From NCBI GenBank assembly GCA_031272275.1, contig JAISUC010000009.1, forward strand, positions 1 through 64,000: a stretch of DNA of 64,000 bases, read 5' to 3'. The stretch is from Actinomycetes bacterium. GTDB lineage: Bacteria; Actinomycetota; Coriobacteriia; WRKU01; WQUG01. Of the stretch, positions 7,302 to 14,562 are shown in pieces (the stretch's first letter is position 1; the number at the start of each line of letters is the position of its first letter). The notes under the pieces were generated by a model. That model saw only the letters and a program-made list of their open reading frames with translations. It made no database searches and had not been told where the DNA came from. The position numbers and the translations under genes are program-made.

Positions 7302-9257
7302 ATGCCATCGATCCCCGCTTTTGCCACCCGCATTTCCCCGCAGGCGGCGCGCACAACCCGTCCGACCACGATGCAGCTGAACATCACCGACTGCTGCAAC
7401 TTGGCCTGCACTCACTGTCACCGGGCTGCCACAGCAACCGGCGACCGTGTTATGTCGCGTGCCGTCATGCAGGCCGCCCTGGACCTGGCACGTGCAGCCG
7501 ACATCACGACCATCGACATCACCGGCGGAGCCCCCGAACTGCACCCCGATTATCCTTGGCTGCTGACCGCCGCCGCGGCGCGCTTCCCCCGGGTGATGAC
7601 CCGCACGAACTTGGTCGCGGTCGCTGACACCGACTCATCTAAAAACCACAATGCGGGGGAGTGCGTCCCGCACCCTGTTGAAATCCCGGGGGGCACTGAC
7701 GGTGAAACGTTACCCGTCCTGTGGGCGCGGCTGGGCATCGTCGTGGTGGCATCCGTGCCGTGTTACACGCGCGACAACTTCCAGGCACAGCGCGGTACCG
7801 GGACCTATGACCGCGCGCTTGCGGTGCTGCGCCGGCTGAATGCCTTGGGCTACGGCGACGTGCCGGGACAGGACGCGGCTGGCGACATCCCACTCGAATT
7901 GGATCTGGTCTATAACCCGGGCGGTGCTTTTCTGCCGGGTGATCAGGCGGCATTGCAGGCGGACTATCGGCGCGAACTGGCACAGCTGGGCGTGCGATTC
8001 AATCACCTGTATACCCTGACCAATGTGCCGCTGGGGCGCTTTGCGGATGCCCTGGGCGGTCCGGATAGCGACGACTATCGGCGGTATATGCGCCTGCTGG
8101 CGGACAATTTCAACCCGCAGGCCGCTGAGCACATCATGTGCCGACAGCAGATATGCGTTGCGGTCGACGGGACGGTGTATGACTGCGACTTCAACAGTGC
8201 GGCGGGTTTGCCGGCGCGTGGCGTTGACGGTCGGGGCTTGCACGTGCTGCACGATACGGCCGCAGCGATTCTGGCGTCGCGGCCCATAGCCTGTGCCGAT
8301 TACTGTTATGCCTGCACGGCGGGTGCCGGTTCCAGCTGCACCGGAGCCACAGTTGGGGCAACGGGTGGGGCCACGGCCCAGACGGAAGGCGCGGACGACG
8401 CGGACGATACCGGCAACGCGGACGACGCGGACGACGCGGGCGGTGCGGACGGAGCTGCAGCGACGTTTGGCCCGGACGGGGCTGCGCGACCGGGCGGCGG
8501 CGGCGGCAACAACGTGGCCGGTGCTTTGGTGGTGCTGGGTTTGGTGGTGGCCGCCGTGTTGTGTTATCTGCTGATTCCGGCGCTGCATATGCGCATTGAC
8601 ATCGCTCTGCGCGTGCTGCGGTCAAACCCCTCGGCCGCAGCCGCATACTTGCGCGGCTTCGGGGTGGCCGGCCCGGTTGTGTCGGCGGCACTGATGGTGT
8701 TGCAGTCGGTGCTGGCGCCGATTCCGGCGTTCGTGATTACCTTTGCCAACGGGATGATTTGGGGCTTTGCGGCAGGGGCTGCGCTATCCTGGTCGTCGGC
8801 GATGGTCGGCGCGGCGCTCTGTTTTTGGATCGCGCGTCTGGCGGGACGCCCCGTGGTTGAAAAACTGGCGGGCGGCAGCCGCGCACTCGGATTCGCCGAC
8901 CTGTTCTTTCAGCGCTACGGCAGTCGCAGCGTGCTGATTGCGCGCTTGTTGCCCTTTGTGTCATTCGACCTGATCAGCTATGCGGCCGGTCTGACTGACA
9001 TCGGGTTTGGCAAGTTCTGGTTGGCGACTGGACTGGGGCAGCTGCCGGCTACCCTCTTGTATTCGTATCTGGCATCCATCGGAGGAGCCGCGACCTCGAT
9101 TCGAGTGCTGTTTTATGTGTTCGTCGCGACGGCGGTCATTCTGGTGTTGATTACCTGTCTGCGTGCACCTTTCCTGCGTCGCCTGCAGGGCAATCGCGCC
9201 GCCGGGGATAGGGATGGGACCATCGCATCGGCACCGTGTACTCGACGGCGCCGTTGA
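7302..9257 (+). CDS. ArsS-like radical SAM/Cys-rich protein fused to a TVP38/TMEM64 membrane domain
   Basis: The first half is a radical SAM enzyme of the rSAM/selenodomain (ArsS, arsenosugar-type) family. It has MQLNITDCCNLACTHCHR with the CxxxCxxC [4Fe-4S] motif near residues 30-38, TGGAPEL, and the C-terminal Cys-rich signature CYACTAGAGSSCTG. That position carries selenocysteine in some relatives and cysteine here. A low-complexity Gly/Ala/Asp linker (about residues 345-405) joins it to a 230-residue TVP38/DedA-type domain with several helices (FITFANGMIWGFAAGAALSW-like segment, RLLPFVSFDLISYAAGLT). Total 651 residues, against about 330 for free ArsS. A family A repeat (7655-7670) adds AGECVPH in frame. 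The last codons (TRRRR) come from a family B repeat. No arsM is seen nearby. Confidence 0.88.
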   Translation: MPSIPAFATRISPQAARTTRPTTMQLNITDCCNLACTHCHRAATATGDRVMSRAVMQAALDLARAADITTIDITGGAPELHPDYPWLLTAAAARFPRVMTRTNLVAVADTDSSKNHNAGECVPHPVEIPGGTDGETLPVLWARLGIVVVASVPCYTRDNFQAQRGTGTYDRALAVLRRLNALGYGDVPGQDAAGDIPLELDLVYNPGGAFLPGDQAALQADYRRELAQLGVRFNHLYTLTNVPLGRFADALGGPDSDDYRRYMRLLADNFNPQAAEHIMCRQQICVAVDGTVYDCDFNSAAGLPARGVDGRGLHVLHDTAAAILASRPIACADYCYACTAGAGSSCTGATVGATGGATAQTEGADDADDTGNADDADDAGGADGAAATFGPDGAARPGGGGGNNVAGALVVLGLVVAAVLCYLLIPALHMRIDIALRVLRSNPSAAAAYLRGFGVAGPVVSAALMVLQSVLAPIPAFVITFANGMIWGFAAGAALSWSSAMVGAALCFWIARLAGRPVVEKLAGGSRALGFADLFFQRYGSRSVLIARLLPFVSFDLISYAAGLTDIGFGKFWLATGLGQLPATLLYSYLASIGGAATSIRVLFYVFVATAVILVLITCLRAPFLRRLQGNRAAGDRDGTIASAPCTRRRR

Positions 9258-9450
9258 CGGCGCCGCGCGCCATCTCGGAATACTCTGTGGCGACTCAGTC
9301 GCCACGCGGGGGCACGGAGTGCCCCCCTACAGGGCGTCCTGCAATTGCAGGCGATATGTCCAAACCGACGTTATAACCGCCAGCTCAATCAGTTAATTCG
9401 CAATCGGAACAATCCCCGTAGCGCGGCACTCCGTGCCGCCCCGTGAGCGC
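9239..9450. repeat. Family B repeat cluster downstream of the ArsS-like gene
   Basis: Three hairpin-forming pieces occur: CTCGACGGCGCCGTTGA (9241-9257, overlapping the gene end), GGGGGCACGGAGTGCCCCC with flanking GCAATTGCAGG (9308-9350), and GTAGCGCGGCACTCCGTGCC (9418-9437). All recur at 32.9-33.1 kb, the last in inverted orientation at 33010-33032. They contain no open reading frame. Confidence 0.65.
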
Positions 9451-9553
9451 AACGAGCATTTCCGTTTCGCGAAAATGTTTGGGTGTGAGATCGGTGAGCG
9501 CAACGCACATCCCCAGTCGCTGATCCCCCCTATCTATTTGCCGGAAAAGTCGC

Positions 9554-9559
9554 TATAAT
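9554..9559 (+). promoter_or_regulatory. -10 box 242 bp upstream of the multihaem protein gene
   Basis: TATAAT at 9554-9559 is followed 6 nt later by GTG (9566), which opens a 28-codon frame ending in TGA at 9652. This could be a leaderless leader peptide, but its composition gives no support. The rest of the leader (9653-9801) holds a short ACAGGCACAGGT tandem repeat near 9660-9690 and nothing else recognisable. Confidence 0.4.
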
Positions 9560-9801
9560 AAACGCGTGAGCGCGAGGTGTCATGCACCGACAGTTTCGGG
9601 AGCATTGACATATGTGATTGCAGAACGTGTTTCCAGCAATCGCAGCACGTGAGTACAGCAGTACAGGCACAGGTACAGGCACAGGTACGCATGCTCTACC
9701 GGCGACAAAGCAGAGGGTCGCCGTGCACATTACAAAGAAATACCAGTTATCGCACGCCGGCATACGATTGAGGCACGGATGCAAGGAGACGAGAACAAGC
9801 G

Positions 9802-12135
9802 ATGGCGAGGGTGAACGGCACAGTCATACCATACCGCCGCGTATGTGGGCGGACACAGTTTTCTGATAGCGGCGTACGGCGGCTGATGTGCCGGGCGTCG
9901 ATCATTGCCTGTATAGTGGGGATACTGTGCGCCGTGGGCATCCTGCTCCCCGGTTTCCAGGCGACGGTTGCGGCGGCCCCCGGGGCACCGTACAGTGTTG
10001 CCGGCCCCGTGTACCTGAATACCGAGGTCACCGGTTCGAATCCGTTTACCACCGGGAAAACCTATGCCGCCGGCGAACCCATCGACCCGCATTTCGACCA
10101 CGGGTATACCTGGGATTACGCGACGCAGACGCTGACGCTGGACGGTTTTGTGTTGACTGCCGGTTATACCGGCAACGGGGCTGCACTGGAAATCGCGGGG
10201 ACTGTGACCGACGGTATCACCATTGTGACGGCTCCCGACAGTCAGAACTCGATTGTGCGGGCGACGCAGGCTGTCAAGACCTCCGAGAACTACGGCATGA
10301 CCTGCCCCTTTGATTTGACCTTTGACGGCGACGGCGTGCTGTTGATACAAGGCGGCGATGTTCCCAGTGGGGTCAACAGCTACGGGCTGTACTTCACGGG
10401 TGACCAGCTGGTGTTTGCAGCAGGCGACGTCAGCTGTGTCGCCGGGTCGGTCGTCGGGGACAGTGACGTGTCGCATCTGTTGGCGCGTTCCGCAGGTATT
10501 TATGCGTTGACCGGATCGGTCGAGATACGCGACGGCAGCGTTGAGGCAAGCGCAGCCGTAACGAGTGATGCTTCGCCCATCAGCGCCGGGTTGTTTGTGC
10601 AGTCCGGAACTGCACATATCACGCAAACCGGGGGGAGTTTACGGGCCCGCGGCGATGCGATAATCGACAGAGCGCCCGCACTTTCCAACCCCGGAAGCGG
10701 CAGTTTCGGCGTCCGTGTTTCCGGTGGCTATGATCTGATCGGTGGACGGGTCGAGGCGATCGCTCAAACATCTGCTTTGGGTAGCGCCAGCTCGCCCACT
10801 GTTGATGAATCGATTTCACTGTTCTACTACTATTGGACCAGTACGGTTGCCAGCGATCCCGCAGGTCCGGGCACGTTGGTGCCGAACGGTACTCCGTATA
10901 CGTATTCCGCTACTAACAAGTACGTCCGCATCCACGCCGGTATCTGGGGCATGGAGTTCGCGCTGGATACAATCACGCGCGACTGGGGGCTCGACGCCGG
11001 TGGCGAGTTGGTGTCCATCACCGGGACGTTTCCGGCGGTTCCGGTCGTCTATTCGATTGCATTTGACGGAGTGCCCACACCCGGCACGCTGACCTTTTTG
11101 GATGAACACACGCTCAAATGCTATACGCCCGCTCATGCAGCGGGAACCGTTGATGTCGAGCTGCTGGTCGAGGGCTCGGAAATGGCGACCCTGACAGCCG
11201 CGTATCGTTATCAGGTGGGTCACACCATCACCTATGACGACAGCGTGTGCGCGACCTGCCATTCCGGAAACGTCGCCCACGAACACGCCGGCACCGACAA
11301 AGGCGGCTGTCTGACCTGTCACACCAAAACCTTCAACACCGGCGACCCCACCGAAATCGTGAACTGGTCGGACGGCGCCGGCACCGCCGCGCTGCCCCAA
11401 ACCGCCGGGAACTCCACCTGCGGCACGACCGATGCGGCCTGTCACAGCGCGTCATCTGCACAGGAATGGCATGGTGTTGACGCAGCACAACTGTCGAACA
11501 CCCACGGTTACTCGGCCGACAACAACGATCCGGCGTCCTGTACGGATACGACGGGCAGCGGTTGCCATGCCGCGGGCAGCGGCGACTCGCCGTTCTTTTT
11601 CGGAGCCTTGGACTTTGCCGCCGCACACCGTGACTATGCAGTCGCCATCACGGGCGCGCGCATATCGGACACCGCCGCCCCGATTCGTATCGGTAACGGC
11701 TGCGCGGTATGCCACAGCGCCGATGCCGCAAACACCGCACGCCTGAACACAGTCGGGCTGACCATTCAGGATGCCACCCATCCCGTGACCTGCACGACCT
11801 GCCACGACGGATCGGCCACTTACCTGGGAGGTACGGCCGACTGCGCGCAAACCAACCCCGGTCTGCAGACGGCGTTTTCCACGCTGGGCGCACGCACGGC
11901 GGGGGAGGGTGATGTCGCAGCCCCGGTCGAATCCCTGCCCGTTACGGGTACCGGCAGCGACACGGTGACGGAAATCATCGACCAGGTCAGTGGGGACACG
12001 CGTGCCGGGTTGGGCGACAGCGTCCAGGCAACCGATACCTTGCAAGCGCAGGTGCTGGCACCGCAGGATCGCGCTGTGACACTGGATCCGTGGCTTGCCA
12101 CCGACGCCGTCACCGAAAACCCGCTGCAACCCTAG
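9802..12135 (+). CDS. Secreted multihaem c-type cytochrome-like protein
   Basis: The 777-residue protein has a signal peptide whose hydrophobic core is near residues 32-50. Next come about 330 residues rich in Gly, Thr and Asp with repeated short beta-strand patterns, resembling surface-protein beta-helix or carbohydrate-binding regions. A TIG-like segment follows (AFDGVPTPGTLTFLDEHTLKC). From about residue 480 there are four canonical CxxCH haem-binding motifs (CATCH, CLTCH, CAVCH, CTTCH) and two degenerate ones in which the cysteines are further apart (CGTTDAACH, CTDTTGSGCH). No membrane anchor or sorting signal is visible at the C-terminus. The start at ATG 9802 has AAGGAG upstream at a long spacing. 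It is probably an extracytoplasmic electron carrier; the redox partner is unknown. Confidence 0.82.
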   Translation: MARVNGTVIPYRRVCGRTQFSDSGVRRLMCRASIIACIVGILCAVGILLPGFQATVAAAPGAPYSVAGPVYLNTEVTGSNPFTTGKTYAAGEPIDPHFDHGYTWDYATQTLTLDGFVLTAGYTGNGAALEIAGTVTDGITIVTAPDSQNSIVRATQAVKTSENYGMTCPFDLTFDGDGVLLIQGGDVPSGVNSYGLYFTGDQLVFAAGDVSCVAGSVVGDSDVSHLLARSAGIYALTGSVEIRDGSVEASAAVTSDASPISAGLFVQSGTAHITQTGGSLRARGDAIIDRAPALSNPGSGSFGVRVSGGYDLIGGRVEAIAQTSALGSASSPTVDESISLFYYYWTSTVASDPAGPGTLVPNGTPYTYSATNKYVRIHAGIWGMEFALDTITRDWGLDAGGELVSITGTFPAVPVVYSIAFDGVPTPGTLTFLDEHTLKCYTPAHAAGTVDVELLVEGSEMATLTAAYRYQVGHTITYDDSVCATCHSGNVAHEHAGTDKGGCLTCHTKTFNTGDPTEIVNWSDGAGTAALPQTAGNSTCGTTDAACHSASSAQEWHGVDAAQLSNTHGYSADNNDPASCTDTTGSGCHAAGSGDSPFFFGALDFAAAHRDYAVAITGARISDTAAPIRIGNGCAVCHSADAANTARLNTVGLTIQDATHPVTCTTCHDGSATYLGGTADCAQTNPGLQTAFSTLGARTAGEGDVAAPVESLPVTGTGSDTVTEIIDQVSGDTRAGLGDSVQATDTLQAQVLAPQDRAVTLDPWLATDAVTENPLQP

Positions 12136-12206
12136 CGGCAATCCACAAAATATAGCTTTCATAGGGAAAAAATAGGAATACTGCTTTGTGGGGCGTTCGG
12201 ATGCGC

Positions 12207-12212
12207 TATGAT
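12207..12212 (+). promoter_or_regulatory. -10 box placed for a leaderless transcript
   Basis: TATGAT ends 6 nt before ATG 12219, so transcription would begin at about the A of the start codon. No Shine-Dalgarno is present. A TTTGTG at 12185-12190 could act as a -35 box (16-bp spacer). This supports 12219 over upstream in-frame starts. Confidence 0.6.
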
Positions 12213-12218
12213 AGCAGT

Positions 12219-14033
12219 ATGAGCACAGAACACGCGCAATCTGCGATACGGACCGAAACGTGGCAGATTACCGGGATGACCTGCGTAAACTGCCAAAACA
12301 AACTGCAATCCGCACTGGCAGCAGCCGACGGAGTCGTGACGGCGCGTGTCAGCTACGCGAACGGCACGGCAACCGTGAGCTATGACGGCACGGCGACTGA
12401 CGCGGCGCGGCTGGCACAGGTGATTGTGACGGCAGGTTACGGCATCCGGGACGCACAAGCCGGACGCACGGATGACACGCGAACCGCCACGGCAGACATT
12501 CTGGGGCTGCTGTTTGTGGTGCTGGCGGCGTTTTTGCTGATACAGCATTTCGGTCTGACCCGCTATTTCACCGCGGTTCCCACCGCTGCAGCAGGGATGG
12601 GGCTGGTCGCACTGTTCCTGATGGGCGTGGTGACGTCGCTCCATTGTATAGCCATGTGCGGCGGCATCGAGCTTGCTGTGGGCTTGTCTTCTTCCGTCTC
12701 CGCACCGGACTCGTCGCTCGCGTATATCAATACGCCACGCTCCTCGTCAGGCACGGACACGAAACAATCCAAAGCCCACAGCGGATCAGGGGCGTCTTCT
12801 TCCGTCTCCGAGCCGGACTCGTCACTCGCGCACATGAATGGCGGGGGAGTGCGTCCCGCACCGCAGCGCTTTCTGCCTGCGTTGCTGTACAACGCCGGTC
12901 GCGTGGTTTCCTACACGTTGGTGGGAGCTGCCGTGGGTGCCCTGGGTGGGGTGATCAGCTTCAACGGCATCGCAAAGGGCATCGTCCAGATCATAGCCGG
13001 CGTCTTTATGTTGATTATGGGACTGAACCTGATGGGTATCGCGCCGCGCGTCTTGCGCAGGCTGAACCTGCGCCTGCCCGCATCGTGGACCGGCAGGCTG
13101 CGCGGAGCCGGTGGCGGCACCGCCGGCGACGCCACCACGCAGCGCCGTCGTCGCAGCAAGCTGACTCCGCTGATCGTCGGGCTGGCAAACGGGCTGATGC
13201 CCTGCGGACCCCTGCAGGCGATGCAGCTGTATGCCCTGTCGACGGCAAGCCCCGTGCGCGGGGCAGCCGCGATGTTCGCGTTCGCGTTGGGAACCACCCC
13301 GTTGATGCTGGGACTGGGCGCGCTGGCGGGCATACTGAAAGCCCGCTTCACCCGCGTGGCGATGCAAATCGGCGCGGTTGCCGTGTTGGTTTTGGGGCTG
13401 GTGATGCTGACGACGGGAATGACGCTTTCGGGCATACGACTCCCCCGCATGCTGGCAGGACCGACGACGACCGGCAACGTCGTGGCGACGCGCACCGGCG
13501 ACATCCAACAGGTCACCACCACGCTGGAATCGGGCGACTATCAGCCCATCAGCGTGGTCGTCGGCGTGCCCGTGAAATGGACGATCCAGGCGACCGACCG
13601 GACTATCAATGGCTGCAACGGCACGATGCAGATTCCCGAATACGGCATCGAGCACGAATTCCAACCCGGCGACAACATCATTGAATTCACGCCGACGCGC
13701 ACCGGGACCTTTGGCTACAGCTGTTGGATGGGGATGATACGCTCGACGATTACCGTGACCGACGTGACCGGGGGCAGCGCCGCACAAACCGATGCGATCG
13801 ACGTGACCGACACCATAGACGTGACCGGCCGCGTGCAGGCAGCCGCACAGACGGCCTCACAGACGACCGCGCTTTCGGAAGGAGACCCGAATGACGATGA
13901 ATCGACAAACACCGCGACCGAAAACGTCCCGCAAACAGGCGGCGCACGTTGCGGTATGGCGGACTCTGCCGGCACTGCGAGTACTGATAGCGCTGGTGGC
14001 TGTCCTTGCTGTGGCGGTGCTGGTAGCTTGTAG
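12219..14033 (+). CDS. HMA-TauE/SafE-cupredoxin fusion, copper-handling membrane protein
   Basis: Three modules are joined. Residues 10-80 form a heavy-metal-associated domain with MTCVNC. A TauE/SafE (DsbD-like) membrane core follows (SLHCIAMCGG, LPALLYNAGRVVSYTLVGA, ANGLMPCGPLQAMQLYAL). A cupredoxin-like domain then runs YQPISVVVGVPVKWTIQATD to TFGYSCWMGM. The C-terminus is Thr/Ala-rich and ends with a Cys-rich CPCCGG. The loop after the first membrane segment is enlarged by repeat DNA: two family D units (12693-12770, 12801-12840) and one family A unit (12843-12858), all in frame. The last 143 bp overlap the DUF2318 gene in another frame. It probably moves or traps copper together with copA and copZ downstream. 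Confidence 0.85.
   Translation: MSTEHAQSAIRTETWQITGMTCVNCQNKLQSALAAADGVVTARVSYANGTATVSYDGTATDAARLAQVIVTAGYGIRDAQAGRTDDTRTATADILGLLFVVLAAFLLIQHFGLTRYFTAVPTAAAGMGLVALFLMGVVTSLHCIAMCGGIELAVGLSSSVSAPDSSLAYINTPRSSSGTDTKQSKAHSGSGASSSVSEPDSSLAHMNGGGVRPAPQRFLPALLYNAGRVVSYTLVGAAVGALGGVISFNGIAKGIVQIIAGVFMLIMGLNLMGIAPRVLRRLNLRLPASWTGRLRGAGGGTAGDATTQRRRRSKLTPLIVGLANGLMPCGPLQAMQLYALSTASPVRGAAAMFAFALGTTPLMLGLGALAGILKARFTRVAMQIGAVAVLVLGLVMLTTGMTLSGIRLPRMLAGPTTTGNVVATRTGDIQQVTTTLESGDYQPISVVVGVPVKWTIQATDRTINGCNGTMQIPEYGIEHEFQPGDNIIEFTPTRTGTFGYSCWMGMIRSTITVTDVTGGSAAQTDAIDVTDTIDVTGRVQAAAQTASQTTALSEGDPNDDESTNTATENVPQTGGARCGMADSAGTASTDSAGGCPCCGGAGSL
12693..12858 (+). repeat. Family D and A repeats inside the TauE fusion gene
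   Basis: TCCGTCTCCG followed by CGGACTCGTC occurs at 12693 and again at 12801. The first unit continues with the hairpin GCGTATATCAATACGC, as near 36745. A family A 16-mer (12843-12858) follows directly. Together they encode a polar Ser/Asp-rich insert, with SSSVSAPDSS and SSSVSEPDSS repeated. Confidence 0.7.
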
Positions 14034-14466
14034 CTCGCAGACCGATACGTCACAGACCGGCACATCGTCCGGCAACGGCACCGCGTCAGCGGCGCTCACC
14101 GACGCCGACCTGGTGATACCGGTCGCAGACGTCACGGATGACCCGACGTTTTATCCGGTCACGGTCGACGGCGAATCCATGGAAGTCCTGGCGCTGCGCG
14201 CCGCCGACGGCAGCGTCCGCACGGCGTTTAACACCTGCCAAGTCTGCTATGACAGCGGGCGGGGCTACTATCAGTGGTCGGGCACGGCGCTGGTGTGTCA
14301 GAACTGCGGTAACCAATTCGCCCCCGACCAGGTCGAGGTCGTCAGCGGGGGTTGCAACCCCGTGCCGATTTTCGATGCAGATGTATCTGATGACGGGACG
14401 AACATCACCATCCCGTTAAGCTACCTGCAATCCGCACAGGAACTCTTCGCGAACTGGAAGCAATAA
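13891..14466 (+). CDS. DUF2318 (FtrD-like) membrane-anchored Fe-S/haem-type protein
   Basis: The 191-residue protein starts at ATG 13891 with a strong GGAAGGAG site. It has a basic N-terminus and a hydrophobic segment (about residues 30-48) ending in VACSS, so it is probably a lipoprotein. The DUF2318 domain shows the family cysteines: TCQVCYDSGRGYYQ, LVCQNCGNQFAPDQ and GGCNPVPI. DUF2318 proteins accompany iron or copper membrane transport systems and are thought to bind metal or handle redox chemistry outside the membrane. The start lies inside the preceding gene (143-bp overlap, different frame), indicating tight coupling. copA follows at 14563. Confidence 0.88.
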   Translation: MTMNRQTPRPKTSRKQAAHVAVWRTLPALRVLIALVAVLAVAVLVACSSQTDTSQTGTSSGNGTASAALTDADLVIPVADVTDDPTFYPVTVDGESMEVLALRAADGSVRTAFNTCQVCYDSGRGYYQWSGTALVCQNCGNQFAPDQVEVVSGGCNPVPIFDADVSDDGTNITIPLSYLQSAQELFANWKQ

Positions 14467-14562
14467 CCGACAGTAAGTGGTAATCAGTAAGCAGTAAGCA
14501 GTAACCGGCAGTCAGCCCCACGCACCGCCACCACGCAGCAAGCACCGAAAGGAGGACCGCGC

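Noticed and set aside
7302-9257. Selenocysteine in the ArsS-like protein
   Set aside because: The frame is open throughout with Cys codons at the Cys-rich signature; no in-frame UGA is present.
9618-9866. 82-codon frame with a Thr-Gly repeat (TGTGTGTGT)
   Set aside because: It arises from a short ACAGGCACAGGT tandem repeat, lacks a ribosome binding site and overlaps the better start at 9802.
10025-10045. GGTTCGAATCC, the sequence of a tRNA T-loop
   Set aside because: It lies in the middle of the multihaem protein gene (TGSNPF), and no acceptor, D or anticodon stems surround it.
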